Positions 1-8,257 are shown, counted from the stretch's first letter. The stretch: 64,000 nt of DNA from Salibacterium salarium (GCF_030813635.1 NZ_JAUSUM010000002.1:682001-746000); one strand, 5' to 3'. A program made the numbers and translations. The notes: a model not told the origin generated them from the letters alone.

Positions 1-201
1 GGAAAACAATTGATAAAGACATTCCTGTCTATCCGACGTATCCAACTCTAACTCTTCTCTGAATACTTGCCAGCCGGCTTCACTGATTAATAAGTGAACA
101 TGATGCTTTTGTAAAAGCAGTTCTTCCGTTAAACGAACCCCATATATCGCACCACTTGCTCCAGTTATAGCTACAGTAAATGTCTTTGTTGCTTTAGTCA
201 T
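1..201 (-). CDS. ubiX: UbiX-family flavin prenyltransferase, N-terminal part (continues beyond the window)
   Basis: Sixty-seven codons of a UbiX/Pad1-type protein are visible before the window edge. The start reads MTKATKTFTVAITGASGAIY; the ITGASGAIYG stretch is the N-terminal flavin/phosphate-binding motif of the family. UbiX makes the prenylated FMN cofactor of UbiD-type decarboxylases in the cytoplasm. The ATG (201-199) overlaps the TGA of the upstream prenyltransferase gene as ATGA, so the two are probably translationally coupled. Next to a UbiA-type enzyme and menG, the likely job is to serve a UbiD-like decarboxylase of futalosine-derived menaquinone synthesis; that role is inference because mqn genes are not in view. 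Confidence 0.85.
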   Translation of the reverse strand, partial: MTKATKTFTVAITGASGAIYGVRLTEELLLQKHHVHLLISEAGWQVFREELELDTSDRQECLYQLFS

Positions 202-1058
202 AGAAGCATATCTCCAATCGTAAATATAAGCATTACTATACTAATGATACCGTTCATAGGGAAGAAAGCAACGCCCACTTTTGAAAGGTCATGTGGTTTT
301 ACCATAGAGTGCTCATACGTCATAATTAAACCGGCAATGATAACTCCGGCTAAATAAAAGACAGATAGCGGCGAAACAAAATGAAGAGTTAATAAAGCGA
401 ATAAACTAATAGTATGAAAAGAACGAGAAATATACAGTGCTTTCGTTATACCAAAACGAGCTGGAATTGAATAAATTCCCTCTTTTTGATCGTGTTCCTG
501 ATCTTGTGTTGCATAAATGACATCAAAACCGGCAATCCAAAAGGCTACGGCTATAAACAATAAAAAGGCCTCTCCTTGTAGAGTGCCAGTCGCTCCAACC
601 CATCCGCCAAGCGGGGCGATAGCTATTGTAAAACCTAGAAATACATGGCATAACCAAGTAAATCTTTTCGTATAAGAATAAACAGTTAAAAATAAAACAG
701 CTATTGGTAGTAAATAAACGGACAACATATTTAATTGGAAAGCAGATAAGAATAATAACAGAAAAGAAGCAGTTATAAATAGAATGCTTTGACCGACAGA
801 TATAAGTCCCGCCGGAATGGCTCTTTGTGCCGTCCGTGGATTTTTTTTATCAATTTCAGCATCTATCAAACGGTTTAAGGTCATAGCTGCGCTTCTCGCC
901 CCCACCATCGCCAACGTAATCCAGATCCACTCCATAAACGATGGCCACACATTTTCTACCATCAGATTACCCAGAGCCGCTCCAAGAAAAGCAAAGGGAA
1001 GTGCGAAAACAGTATGTTCAAATTTTATCATTTCTAAAATAATTTTTAATTTTTTCAT
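198..1058 (-). CDS. mqnP: UbiA-type aromatic prenyltransferase (MqnP-like)
   Basis: An integral membrane prenyltransferase of 286 residues with eight to nine hydrophobic segments. Both Asp-rich prenyl-diphosphate/Mg motifs are visible: NRLIDAEID at about residues 62-70 and DVIYATQDQEHD at about 179-190. The family attaches a polyprenyl chain to an aromatic acid at the membrane. It lies between menG and ubiX in one operon, 17 bases after menG. In Bacillus-type genomes a UbiA-like enzyme paired with UbiX, rather than MenA, fits the futalosine route (MqnP). The family is certain; the exact substrate (dihydroxynaphthoate rather than 4-hydroxybenzoate) is inferred from context. Confidence 0.85.
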   Translation of the reverse strand: MKKLKIILEMIKFEHTVFALPFAFLGAALGNLMVENVWPSFMEWIWITLAMVGARSAAMTLNRLIDAEIDKKNPRTAQRAIPAGLISVGQSILFITASFLLLFLSAFQLNMLSVYLLPIAVLFLTVYSYTKRFTWLCHVFLGFTIAIAPLGGWVGATGTLQGEAFLLFIAVAFWIAGFDVIYATQDQEHDQKEGIYSIPARFGITKALYISRSFHTISLFALLTLHFVSPLSVFYLAGVIIAGLIMTYEHSMVKPHDLSKVGVAFFPMNGIISIVMLIFTIGDMLL

Positions 1059-1075
1059 ATAACGATATCCTCTCT

Positions 1076-1789
1076 TCAGACAGAACCCATTTTTCTCGCA
1101 AAATGAGCGGCAGCAGTGCCCATAGTAAAAGGGGTTACATCCACATGATTAAATCCCGCCTCAAAAAACATAACTGCTAGTGAACTTTTATTAGGAAAAG
1201 ACATAGTCGATTCCTGCAGCCATGAATATTCCTTATAATTTCCAGCAAGATACTTTCCAAGAAGAGGCATAATATGCGTAAAGTAAACGGAATACATTCT
1301 ATTAATTTTTTTATTTTCAGGTTGAGATGTTTCAAGGCAAACAGCAAGTCCATTCGGTTTTAATACACGGTGTATTTCATTTAGTACTGTTTGATAATCA
1401 GATACATTACGAAGTCCAAAACCAATCGTTACAAAATCAAATGATTCATCATTATAAGGCAATTCCATTGCGTTTCCGGGCATCAACTCTACATTAGATA
1501 GACGTTCTTTCTGAATCTTTTTTTTTCCGATAGAAAGCATATTGTCACTAAAATCCAGACCGACGACATGTCCACTGTTTCCTGCTGCTTTAGCTAATTC
1601 AATCGTCCATTCTGCAGTACCACAACAAACATCCAAAGCCGTTGCTCCTTCAAAAACATCCATCGACTGCATCGTTTTCTTACGCCACGACTTATGAAGC
1701 TGAAAGCTAATAACAGAATTCATTCGATCGTATTTCGTATAAATGGTTTCAAAAACATCATGAACTCGTTCTTCCTTAGACTTTTGCAC
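1076..1789 (-). CDS. menG: Demethylmenaquinone methyltransferase
   Basis: A class I SAM-dependent methyltransferase of 237 residues carrying out the last step of menaquinone synthesis, C-methylation of demethylmenaquinone. The SAM-binding motif [11 protein letters not shown] lies near residue 53, followed by [17 protein letters not shown] and the family signature GFGLRNV near residue 123. The GTG start at 1789-1787 has AAGGG upstream at good spacing. It lies 16 bases after hepS and 17 before the prenyltransferase gene, in the same order as B. subtilis hepS-menG, but there hepT follows directly. UbiE of ubiquinone producers is the same family; menaquinone is the expected quinone here. Confidence 0.95.
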   Translation of the reverse strand: MQKSKEERVHDVFETIYTKYDRMNSVISFQLHKSWRKKTMQSMDVFEGATALDVCCGTAEWTIELAKAAGNSGHVVGLDFSDNMLSIGKKKIQKERLSNVELMPGNAMELPYNDESFDFVTIGFGLRNVSDYQTVLNEIHRVLKPNGLAVCLETSQPENKKINRMYSVYFTHIMPLLGKYLAGNYKEYSWLQESTMSFPNKSSLAVMFFEAGFNHVDVTPFTMGTAAAHFARKMGSV

Positions 1790-1805
1790 CTAATCCCTTC
1801 TTCCA

Positions 1806-2618
1806 TTATTTGATCTCAAGTTTATTATCAAACGAAACCCATTCCTGCATTCTATCGTATAATGGCGTATTGTGAATAAATGAATATGTTTGCAGCTTAT
1901 AGTATAGTTGTTGCTGCAGATGATATATTGTTTCTGACATCCATCTTTTTGTGTTACTAGGAGGCCATTCTCGGACTATCTCTTTCTCTTCTCCTTCTTG
2001 ATAAGCATGAACAGCAAAAGTAAAGGCTGAGAGATATTTATTATTAGCCGGCTTTTGTTCATCAATAAGCTTTTTTAAAAGAAAAAATACTTCAGCGAGA
2101 GAACCAAGTTCTTGTTCTCCATAGTAGGTTGCGATTTCACTCAAAAAACTGCCTTCCACTGCATACAAACGATTCATGAGTTCCTCTTCCGTACGAATGT
2201 CATTAAAATGTAAACTCATTTTTTCTTCATTAATGATTTGAATGGCATTGCTAAAAACCGGTATGATACCGGAGTGTACTTCTTTTACGAGCATGGCGTG
2301 ATATAAACTACTGAAAAAATCGCCGGCTAAAACAGTTAATTGTCTCGTTTTTTTTCGTTCTGGTTCATTTTCATTATGAGACTGTACTTTATCATGCGTT
2401 TCAAAAGCTGCTTGTACTAATAAAGCTGATAGAATTTGTTCTCTTTTATCTGATGGCAAAAGGGTTGAATACTGCATTATTTCCAAAAGAAAATAAATAA
2501 TATCTTCTTCCACATCAACATCATCAATGTACTGCAATAGATAAGGGTGAGTCGTAACTTTTCGAAACTCATTTTCAATAATGTGCACTTCATGAAGTGA
2601 TTGCTGCAAGTTCACCAT
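1806..2618 (-). CDS. hepS: Heptaprenyl diphosphate synthase component I (regulatory subunit)
   Basis: A 270-residue helical protein with no catalytic DDxxD motif, matching component I of the two-subunit heptaprenyl diphosphate synthase; component II (HepT) carries the active site and is not in the window. The visible family feature is an all-helical fold with a conserved acidic N-terminal part. Position between mtrB and menG is that of B. subtilis hepS and is the strongest support. It would supply the C35 side chain of menaquinone-7. hepT probably lies further left, displaced by the inserted prenyltransferase and ubiX genes. Confidence 0.88.
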   Translation of the reverse strand: MVNLQQSLHEVHIIENEFRKVTTHPYLLQYIDDVDVEEDIIYFLLEIMQYSTLLPSDKREQILSALLVQAAFETHDKVQSHNENEPERKKTRQLTVLAGDFFSSLYHAMLVKEVHSGIIPVFSNAIQIINEEKMSLHFNDIRTEEELMNRLYAVEGSFLSEIATYYGEQELGSLAEVFFLLKKLIDEQKPANNKYLSAFTFAVHAYQEGEEKEIVREWPPSNTKRWMSETIYHLQQQLYYKLQTYSFIHNTPLYDRMQEWVSFDNKLEIK

Positions 2619-2680
2619 GCCTCTCCCCCTATCTTTCTATATGTATGACCTTTATATTAATTAAAAATTGCGTTCAGCCT

Positions 2681-2709
2681 ATTATAGCATAGAAACAAAT
2701 AGCCCTGTA
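2681..2709 (-). promoter_or_regulatory. Probable sigma-A promoter of the hepS-menG-ubiA-ubiX operon (extended -10)
   Basis: On the minus strand TATAAT (2686-2681) is preceded by TGC, giving an extended -10. Seventeen bases upstream is TACAGG (2709-2704), a poor -35. The extended -10 can compensate. It sits in the 129-base gap between mtrB and hepS and points at hepS, suggesting hepS starts a transcription unit separate from folE-mtrB. Confidence 0.5.
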
Positions 2710-2718
2710 CCCCGTAGG

Positions 2719-2743
2719 TTGACATAACGAGGCGCCAGGTGCC
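2719..2743. repeat. Short GGCGCC/GGTGCC palindromic motif after mtrB
   Basis: Directly behind the mtrB stop lies GTTGACA followed by a near-palindrome, GGCGCCAGGTGCC at 2731-2743. The composition is GC-rich compared with its surroundings. It resembles small dispersed intergenic repeats of Bacillaceae, but only this one copy was found in the window, so the assignment is tentative. It lacks a T-run and is not a convincing terminator. Confidence 0.3.
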
Positions 2744-2747
2744 ATTA

Positions 2748-2966
2748 TTACTCTTCGGTTTTTACTTCTCCATGACTAGTTTGAATGAGCGCTTTTCCCC
2801 TTACTTTCACCGCGGAAGTATGTTCAGTAAATTGCGCAATCATCACTTCTCCCGTGTCCAGTTTTTCTGAATGATGAAAACGTGTATCTGTTCCCCTTGT
2901 CAAACCGATAACATTGACACCATCTTCTTCTGCCTTTATCACAAAAAAATCATCTTTATCAGACAT
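2748..2966 (-). CDS. mtrB: Trp RNA-binding attenuation protein TRAP
   Basis: A 72-residue protein with the full TRAP sequence signature: [19 protein letters not shown], then [21 protein letters not shown] and the C-terminal [10 protein letters not shown] strand. TRAP assembles as an 11-subunit ring that binds tryptophan and (G/U)AG repeats in leader RNA, lowering expression of tryptophan genes. It follows folE by 19 bases, the classic mtrA-mtrB pair in Bacillus. The trp targets are outside the window. Length and context agree with B. subtilis MtrB. Confidence 0.97.
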   Translation of the reverse strand: MSDKDDFFVIKAEEDGVNVIGLTRGTDTRFHHSEKLDTGEVMIAQFTEHTSAVKVRGKALIQTSHGEVKTEE

Positions 2967-2985
2967 TTTTGCGTACTCCTCCTTT

Positions 2986-3555
2986 TTATTTGCGATTAAT
3001 TAATGATAGCACCTCGGCTCTTGAAGCCTCATCCTTTTCAAATGATCCTCGAACTGCAGAGGTTACGGTTTCGGTTCCGGGTTTTTGAATCCCTCTCATT
3101 GTCATACACATATGTTCTGCTTCCACTACGACTATTACACCGTGTGGATCTAATGTGTCTATTATCGTATCAGCTACTGTTGATGTAATTCTTTCTTGCA
3201 ACTGTGGTCTTTTTGCTACTGTTTCAACAGTTCTTGCTAATTTGCTCAAACCAGTTACTTGTCCACCTTTTGGTATGTAGCCGACATGCGCCTTTCCGTA
3301 AAAGGGAACAAGATGGTGTTCACACATAGAATAAAACGGTATATCTCGAACTAGTACCAATTCTTCATGGTTTTCGCCAAAAACGGTTTTTAAATGTTCT
3401 GACTCATCTTCATGAAGTCCTTGGAAGACTTCTTCATACATTTTTGCTACTCGTTTAGGTGTATCAATTAATCCATTTCTGTCTGGATCTTCTCCGACTG
3501 CCTCTAGAATTAGTTTGACTGCTTCTTGTATTTTATCATGATTAACGGTAGACAC
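2986..3555 (-). CDS. folE: GTP cyclohydrolase I
   Basis: A 189-residue type I GTP cyclohydrolase, first enzyme of tetrahydrofolate synthesis, converting GTP to dihydroneopterin triphosphate. Zinc and active-site residues are visible in [13 protein letters not shown] (about residues 77-89, C and HH) and in [13 protein letters not shown] (about residues 148-160, second Cys). The GTG start has AGGGGG upstream. It is transcribed with mtrB (mtrA-mtrB order). A promoter with a TTGCTT-17-TAAAAT layout lies directly upstream at 3624-3596. Folate products link it to the MTHFR and MetH genes in this window. Confidence 0.97.
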   Translation of the reverse strand: MSTVNHDKIQEAVKLILEAVGEDPDRNGLIDTPKRVAKMYEEVFQGLHEDESEHLKTVFGENHEELVLVRDIPFYSMCEHHLVPFYGKAHVGYIPKGGQVTGLSKLARTVETVAKRPQLQERITSTVADTIIDTLDPHGVIVVVEAEHMCMTMRGIQKPGTETVTSAVRGSFEKDEASRAEVLSLINRK

Positions 3556-3595
3556 TTTAATTTCCCCCTATCGACAGTAATGTGACCTTTGAAAA

Positions 3596-3624
3596 ATTTT
3601 AGCATAAGGGTATATATAAAGCAA
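3596..3624 (-). promoter_or_regulatory. Probable sigma-A promoter of folE-mtrB
   Basis: Minus-strand TTGCTT (3624-3619), a 17-base spacer and TAAAAT (3601-3596) with a TGC extended -10. Predicted transcription starts about 35 bases upstream of the folE GTG. Confidence 0.62.
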
Positions 3625-3650
3625 AGAATCAGTGCTTTTATCTCGATATT

Positions 3651-3678
3651 AGTTTACACATATTATATTATGTAAACT
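3651..3678. promoter_or_regulatory. 28-bp inverted repeat upstream of the folE promoter
   Basis: A perfect 8-base inverted repeat, AGTTTACA at 3651-3658 and TGTAAACT at 3671-3678, with a 12-base A+T spacer. It lies about 27 bases upstream of the folE -35 box. It could be an operator, or a remnant of what once lay here, since hbs occupies this gap in B. subtilis. No regulator is assigned. Confidence 0.4.
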
Positions 3679-3690
3679 TAACTTAAACAT

Positions 3691-3730
3691 AAAAAGAAAC
3701 AGCTTCTTTATACTAAAGCTGCTTCTTTTT
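3691..3730 (-). terminator. Rho-independent terminator after spoIVA
   Basis: Directly after the spoIVA stop codon the minus strand forms AGAAGCAGCTTT / AAAG(A)AGCTGTTTCT with a small loop and then a T-run. The mirror strand also ends in a T-run, so it may work in both directions. Confidence 0.8.
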
Positions 3731-3737
3731 ATAAAAT

Positions 3738-5219
3738 TTAGAGGATAATAGCAATTAACCCTCCGGAACCTTCGTTAATAATTCTTTCTAACGTTTCTTT
3801 TAGCTTATACCTCGCATTTTCAGGCATGAGGGATAATTTGGCTTGAATCCCTTCTCTAACAATCGAATTTAACGATCTTCCGAAAATATCCGAATTCCAT
3901 ATCGATAAAGGATTTTCTTCAAAATCCTGCATTAAATAACGTACCAACTCTTCACTCTGTTTTTCTGTCCCAATAATTGGTGCAAACTCTGATTCCACGT
4001 CCACTTTAATCATATGAATGGACGGTGCAACCGCTTTAAGTCTGACACCGAACCGTGATCCTTGCTTTATAATTTCCGGCTCATCCAAGCTCATGTCAGT
4101 TAAAGCTGGTGCAGCAATACCATATCCCGTTTGTTTTACCATTTTCAATGCTTCACTTACTTGATCATATTCGCTTTTGGCATGAGCAAAATCCTGCATC
4201 AGATGGAGCAGGTGATCTTTGCCTCGTATTTCTTCACCGACAACCTCTTTTAGTATTCGGTCATATAAATGGTCTGGCGCAAACAAATCGATTTCAGCTA
4301 TTCCTTGGCCCATCTCAATGCCCGCAAGTCCAGCTTCTTCAATAAATTCAAATTCCGTTGAAAATTGATGTACCACTCTATCAACGTCACGAAGACGTTT
4401 TATATCCTTTACTGTATTGCGAACCGATTGTTCATAATCTTGACGTAACCAATGGTTATCTCTTAAAACCATAACCCAACTTGGTAAATTTACATTAACT
4501 TCATGAACAGGAAATTCAAACAATACTTCTCTTAGCACATTGTGTATGTCGTGCTCAGTCATGCTTTCAACACTTAGGGCTAACACCGGAATATCATGTG
4601 TTTCCGAAAGTTCCTGTCGAAGCGACTCCGTTTCCGGGTGATGAGGGCGTACCGAATTAATAATCATAATATAGGGTTTTCCAACTTCATTTAATTCTTC
4701 TATCACACGTTCTTCTGCTTCTAAATAATCAACCCTTGGGATATCTCCTATTGTTCCATCTGAAGTGATGACAACGCCGAGTGTGGAATGTTCTTGAATG
4801 ACTTTCCTCGTTCCGATTTCAGCCGCTTCCTGAAAAGGGATAGGCTCTTCATACCACGGTGTATTAATCATTCGTGGTCCGTTTTCGTCCTCATACCCTT
4901 TTGCACCATCTACAGCATAACCAACACAATCAACGAGCCGGACATTCACATCCAGCCCTTCATCAACTTCTAGTGATACAGCAGTATTTGGTACGAATTT
5001 CGGTTCCGTTGTCATAATCGTTCTACCGGCTGCACTTTGTGGTAATTCATCTTTAGCCCTCGCTTTATCTGCTTCACTTCCCATATTCGGAAGCACTACG
5101 AGTTCCATGAATTTTTTAATAAAAGTGGATTTACCGGTACGGACGGCCCCGACTACTCCTAAATAAATATCTCCTCCAGTCCGTTCTGCGATATCTTTAA
5201 AGATATCAACTTTTTCCAC
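3738..5219 (-). CDS. spoIVA: Stage IV sporulation protein A (spore coat ATPase)
   Basis: A 493-residue SpoIVA, close to the usual family length. The Walker A motif GVVGAVRTGKST lies at about residues 22-33, and the predicted nucleotide-contacting VDCVGYAVDGAKG lies near residue 117. SpoIVA is made in the mother cell, hydrolyses ATP to polymerise on the forespore surface and is the platform for coat and cortex assembly. A sigma-E type promoter is visible upstream (5277-5305) and a terminator follows. Neighbours yphF and gpsA are as in B. subtilis; hbs, which normally lies on its downstream side, is absent. Confidence 0.98.
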   Translation of the reverse strand: MEKVDIFKDIAERTGGDIYLGVVGAVRTGKSTFIKKFMELVVLPNMGSEADKARAKDELPQSAAGRTIMTTEPKFVPNTAVSLEVDEGLDVNVRLVDCVGYAVDGAKGYEDENGPRMINTPWYEEPIPFQEAAEIGTRKVIQEHSTLGVVITSDGTIGDIPRVDYLEAEERVIEELNEVGKPYIMIINSVRPHHPETESLRQELSETHDIPVLALSVESMTEHDIHNVLREVLFEFPVHEVNVNLPSWVMVLRDNHWLRQDYEQSVRNTVKDIKRLRDVDRVVHQFSTEFEFIEEAGLAGIEMGQGIAEIDLFAPDHLYDRILKEVVGEEIRGKDHLLHLMQDFAHAKSEYDQVSEALKMVKQTGYGIAAPALTDMSLDEPEIIKQGSRFGVRLKAVAPSIHMIKVDVESEFAPIIGTEKQSEELVRYLMQDFEENPLSIWNSDIFGRSLNSIVREGIQAKLSLMPENARYKLKETLERIINEGSGGLIAIIL

Positions 5220-5276
5220 TAGATCCCCTCCTGTTCAATATAATTCCGATACCGGTCTTACATGTATGACAATATA

Positions 5277-5305
5277 TATTTATGATTGTCTCAGGAAGAT
5301 ATGAC
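5277..5305 (-). promoter_or_regulatory. Candidate sigma-E promoter of spoIVA
   Basis: Minus strand GTCATATC (5305-5298), 13-base spacer, CATAAATA (5284-5277). This resembles the sigma-E consensus (-35 KMATATT, -10 CATACAAT), and spoIVA of B. subtilis is known to be sigma-E dependent. The -10 is imperfect. Confidence 0.55.
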
Positions 5306-5349
5306 CTATTTTGTGTTTGTGTGAATTAAAACTTTTTCAAGATTGTAAG

Positions 5350-6078
5350 TTATTCCTCTTGTTTAAACGTTGGTTCTTTCTTTTCATCTAACGTATACGG
5401 TACAGAAAACGCAGGGACAATAGGATAATTTCTAGTTAAGACAGCACGAATATCGTCGCCTTCTTCAAAGTCATGATCGAAGTCTTGAAGAGCAATATTT
5501 ATATCTATAGCATAGTCTATTCTCACTTCTCCACGTTCATTCATTAACAACGGAAGGGACGTGTCATCGTGATAAGGGCTTTCGACTACCGTATCTCCAT
5601 TATAATCGAGCCGGTCAAAATCAATTTCAAATAATCCAGGTCCTACAGACTCTTTAATTGGAGCATAATCATTTTCACCTATGTACATATTAATTGCTCT
5701 TTGTAATTCTTGGATGTTTCTCATCACACTTAAATCAATAACTTTAACTTCTGCTTTGTCTTCCGGATCAATGATGACATATTGATAGCTTCCACCATTT
5801 TCAAATGAATTACCTGGAGGCTCCTGCATATACCTTGGAATTAATTTGCCAAAATCTATAGTATACTTTTGATATGTAGGAGTCTCTTGTTCCGTTGTTT
5901 TAATTGGAAGAACATTGTTATCTTCACGAAATTGATCCAATGCTTGCTGCACCGATGAAAGTTGACTATCATATGGCACTTGGTTTTCAGCTCTTTCTCC
6001 CTGCGGAAACATGCAACCTGATAAAAGGAGAGCAAAACTTATGGATATCATAGTAATTATCTTTTTTGATCCGCTCAC
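5350..6078 (-). CDS. yphF: YphF-like sporulation-region lipoprotein
   Basis: A 242-residue exported lipoprotein. The N-terminus has lysines, a hydrophobic stretch and a lipobox LLSGC with the acylated Cys near residue 22. The rest is hydrophilic and acidic and looks like two repeats of a QxALxxFxxxNxxxPI-type half (about residues 45-110 and 120-190). The GTG start has GGAGGG eight bases upstream. It sits between spoIVA and the yphE-like gene exactly as yphF does in B. subtilis. The biochemical function is unknown; a role at the cell or spore membrane is inferred from lipidation and context. Confidence 0.85.
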   Translation of the reverse strand: MSGSKKIITMISISFALLLSGCMFPQGERAENQVPYDSQLSSVQQALDQFREDNNVLPIKTTEQETPTYQKYTIDFGKLIPRYMQEPPGNSFENGGSYQYVIIDPEDKAEVKVIDLSVMRNIQELQRAINMYIGENDYAPIKESVGPGLFEIDFDRLDYNGDTVVESPYHDDTSLPLLMNERGEVRIDYAIDINIALQDFDHDFEEGDDIRAVLTRNYPIVPAFSVPYTLDEKKEPTFKQEE

Positions 6079-6139
6079 TCATTTGTCCCTCCTTAACGTA
6101 TAGAGTAATTTTTATAATCACGTCATGCTTGATATATTG

Positions 6140-6334
6140 TTAGTCTGCAATTGGTCCTCTAACTACAATAATTAAAACAATCAGCCCTGCTACGATAAGA
6201 CACATGAAGGAAAAGGTAAGGACTACAATCCTCCAAAACCCTGATAATTTTTGGGACAACATAGTGGACCCAACTGATACAAACATTAAAAAAATCCCAA
6301 AAAAAGCAAACCACATATTTTGTAAGGCTGTCAT
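6140..6334 (-). CDS. yphE: YphE-like small membrane protein (DUF2768 type)
   Basis: A 64-residue protein with two hydrophobic helices (about residues 6-26 and 35-58) joined by a short basic loop containing QKLSGFWR. Size, topology and place upstream of yphF match YphE/DUF2768 of Bacillus. AGGAGG lies seven bases upstream of the ATG. No function is known. It is probably co-transcribed with yphF, the gap being 61 bases. Confidence 0.75.
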   Translation of the reverse strand: MTALQNMWFAFFGIFLMFVSVGSTMLSQKLSGFWRIVVLTFSFMCLIVAGLIVLIIVVRGPIAD

Positions 6335-6419
6335 CTATTTTTGCCTCCTTTATTCAGACCACATTATAACATAACTATATCCCATGCGGCAGGTCATTAA
6401 ATAAGGATTTACAGATGAA

Positions 6420-6660
6420 AATTGTCTAAAAAACACTAAAGAAGTTCGCCTAGGCTCCATCCTTTTTTAATCCTATATGGTAACTGAATGATCTGAGCTG
6501 CAGGCGGACGCTTTCCGCAAGATTGATCTTAGTCTCCTTTAAGCTCTTCGAAAGGGGGCGCTTCATGCTTTTCCCACTTGATTCAATCACCCTTTGATTC
6601 AGCTCACGTAGAGGATGCTGCCGCAACGTGCATCACCTTCATTGTCAAAAGTTAACAGAA
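6420..6660. repeat. Degenerate intergenic repeat element, copy 1
   Basis: The 523-base gap 6335-6857 has no gene. Its centre carries GCAGGCGGACGCTTTCCGCA (6502-6521), then GC-rich blocks such as CGAAAGGGGGCGC and a second block GCTGCCGCAACGTGC. This is the style of the dispersed palindromic repeats common in halo/alkaliphilic Bacillaceae. Related blocks occur at about 15.6 kb and 37.1 kb. Borders are fuzzy and internal stops rule out coding. Confidence 0.5.
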
Positions 6661-6708
6661 AACTCGCAGCGTCAGTACACGTTTACACTTACCCAACTTA
6701 AGAATAAG

Positions 6709-6745
6709 AAAGCCAGCCGGAATCGGGGCGAATCCGGCTGGCTTT
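6709..6745 (-). terminator. Strong terminator downstream of spoVIF
   Basis: A perfect 12-base stem, AAAGCCAGCCGG / CCGGCTGGCTTT, around a 13-base loop, followed on the minus strand by TTTCTTATTCTT. It closes the der-gpsA-spoVIF transcript; the plus strand lacks a good T-run. Confidence 0.85.
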
Positions 6746-6857
6746 GGCTATATTCTTTCCGTTTTTAGATACAGCCTTTGGTCTATTCTGTTTACTGTAT
6801 TCATAAAAGTGACTATTGGAATGAGCATATGCCTTTGAAGCATAAAGAAATATGCAA

Positions 6858-7121
6858 TTATTTTGATTGGAACCATTTACTTAATGAAGCCAAATCAAGC
6901 GGGACGTTATTGTTCATAATTGCTTTTACTAAGTCATCTTCCTGTTTGCGTGATACATTCTTGCCAGCCAGCTTGGCTACATCACCTATAACCTTTCGCA
7001 CCGTGTTTTCGTCTTTAAAATCTGCACCATTTAATGATTGTACTAATTTAAGCAAATCATCCTGTTTCACATTCGTATTTTTCTCAATCTGATCAAAAAT
7101 TGAATGTTGCTGATGTCTCAT
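6858..7121 (-). CDS. spoVIF: Stage VI sporulation protein F-like protein
   Basis: An 87-residue cytoplasmic protein whose body (SIFDQIEKNTNVKQDDLLKL... to the C-terminal PLDLASLSKWF) matches the small SpoVIF family. In B. subtilis SpoVIF influences late coat assembly. The start at 7121 is chosen because AAGGGAGG lies seven bases upstream; an upstream in-frame start lacks this. It follows gpsA by 76 bases and precedes a strong terminator. Whether this copy is the functional SpoVIF or a paralogue cannot be told from the window. Confidence 0.78.
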   Translation of the reverse strand: MRHQQHSIFDQIEKNTNVKQDDLLKLVQSLNGADFKDENTVRKVIGDVAKLAGKNVSRKQEDDLVKAIMNNNVPLDLASLSKWFQSK

Positions 7122-7197
7122 GCGGCTTCCTCCCTTAATCACTTGTCACGTTACTATATGCGTGATTTTGAAAGAAGTGCCTCGCCTAACCATCCCG

Positions 7198-8238
7198 TTA
7201 TTCAAAGTCAGTTCCTAGAAGGAGAGACATGTTTTCCACCTCATGCTTTCTCACTCTACCCATAAGTTGTTGTACCGCAACCTCTGGTTTTTTATTTTCA
7301 AACAAGACATCATATAAAGCCGTTGTAATTGGCATATCGACATCGATATCATTAGCCAATTCATAAACAGCTTTGGTCGTCCGCACACCTTCTACAACCA
7401 TTCCCATTTCTTCAAGTACTGTTTGTAAATCATTACCGCTTCCTAACTTATAACCAGCTCTCCAGTTACGACTATGTTGGCTAATACATGTAACTATTAA
7501 ATCACCCAACCCCGATAAGCCCGTAAAAGTAAGTGGATTTGCACCCAGCTTAACACCAAGGCGTGCAATTTCAGCCAACCCTCTAGTCATTAACGCGGCC
7601 TTCGCATTATCGCCATAACCCAACCCATCGGTCATTCCGATACCTAAGGCTATAATATTTTTTAAAGCTCCACCTAGTTCCACGCCAATTAAATCTTGAT
7701 TTGTATATACTCGAAATTGGTTGTTCATAAAAAGTTCCTGTACATCTTCAGCGGCTTCCATGATATGTGAAGACACTGTAACAGTAGTAGGTTGTCTTTC
7801 ACAAACTTCTTCAGCATGGCTTGGACCAGACAATACGACCGTAGCTTTAGCTTTTGTTTCTAACAATTCTTCTTCCATCATTTCAGAAATACGTTTGGAC
7901 GTACCAGGTTCAATTCCTTTAGAAGCGTGAATTAATACAGTATTTTTATGTACAAATGTACGTATTTGATGAATCATTTCCCTAACAGCTTTGGTTGGAA
8001 CAACTAATAAAATGTAATCTGCACCATTTATGCAATACTCTAGATCAGCCGATGCTTGTATAGCTGCAGGAAGTTCAAATCCTGGTAAGTACTTATGATT
8101 CGTTCTATTCTGATTTATCTCTGTTGCTTGTTCTTCTCTTCTCGTCCACAATCTAACATCGTGATTATTATCAGCTAGCACTCCGGCTAGGGCTGTTCCC
8201 CAACTTCCCGCACCAATAACAGCGATTTTTTCACTCAT
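7198..8238 (-). CDS. gpsA: NAD(P)-dependent glycerol-3-phosphate dehydrogenase
   Basis: A 346-residue GpsA, reducing dihydroxyacetone phosphate to sn-glycerol-3-phosphate for phospholipid synthesis. The Rossmann motif GAGSWGTALA is at residues 8-17, HASKGIE near 108 and the catalytic Lys region GGALKNIIALGIGMTDGLG near residue 190. It is followed by spoVIF and preceded by plsY, whose product uses glycerol-3-phosphate; the grouping gpsA-plsY makes a small lipid-precursor unit. The spacing to plsY is 19 bases. Confidence 0.98.
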   Translation of the reverse strand: MSEKIAVIGAGSWGTALAGVLADNNHDVRLWTRREEQATEINQNRTNHKYLPGFELPAAIQASADLEYCINGADYILLVVPTKAVREMIHQIRTFVHKNTVLIHASKGIEPGTSKRISEMMEEELLETKAKATVVLSGPSHAEEVCERQPTTVTVSSHIMEAAEDVQELFMNNQFRVYTNQDLIGVELGGALKNIIALGIGMTDGLGYGDNAKAALMTRGLAEIARLGVKLGANPLTFTGLSGLGDLIVTCISQHSRNWRAGYKLGSGNDLQTVLEEMGMVVEGVRTTKAVYELANDIDVDMPITTALYDVLFENKKPEVAVQQLMGRVRKHEVENMSLLLGTDFE

Positions 8239-8257
8239 AACGAACCACCTTTATGAA

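Noticed and set aside
6335-6857. Possible gene in the 523-base gap after spoVIF
   Set aside because: No open frame with a ribosome site; only the repeat remnant and a terminator were found.
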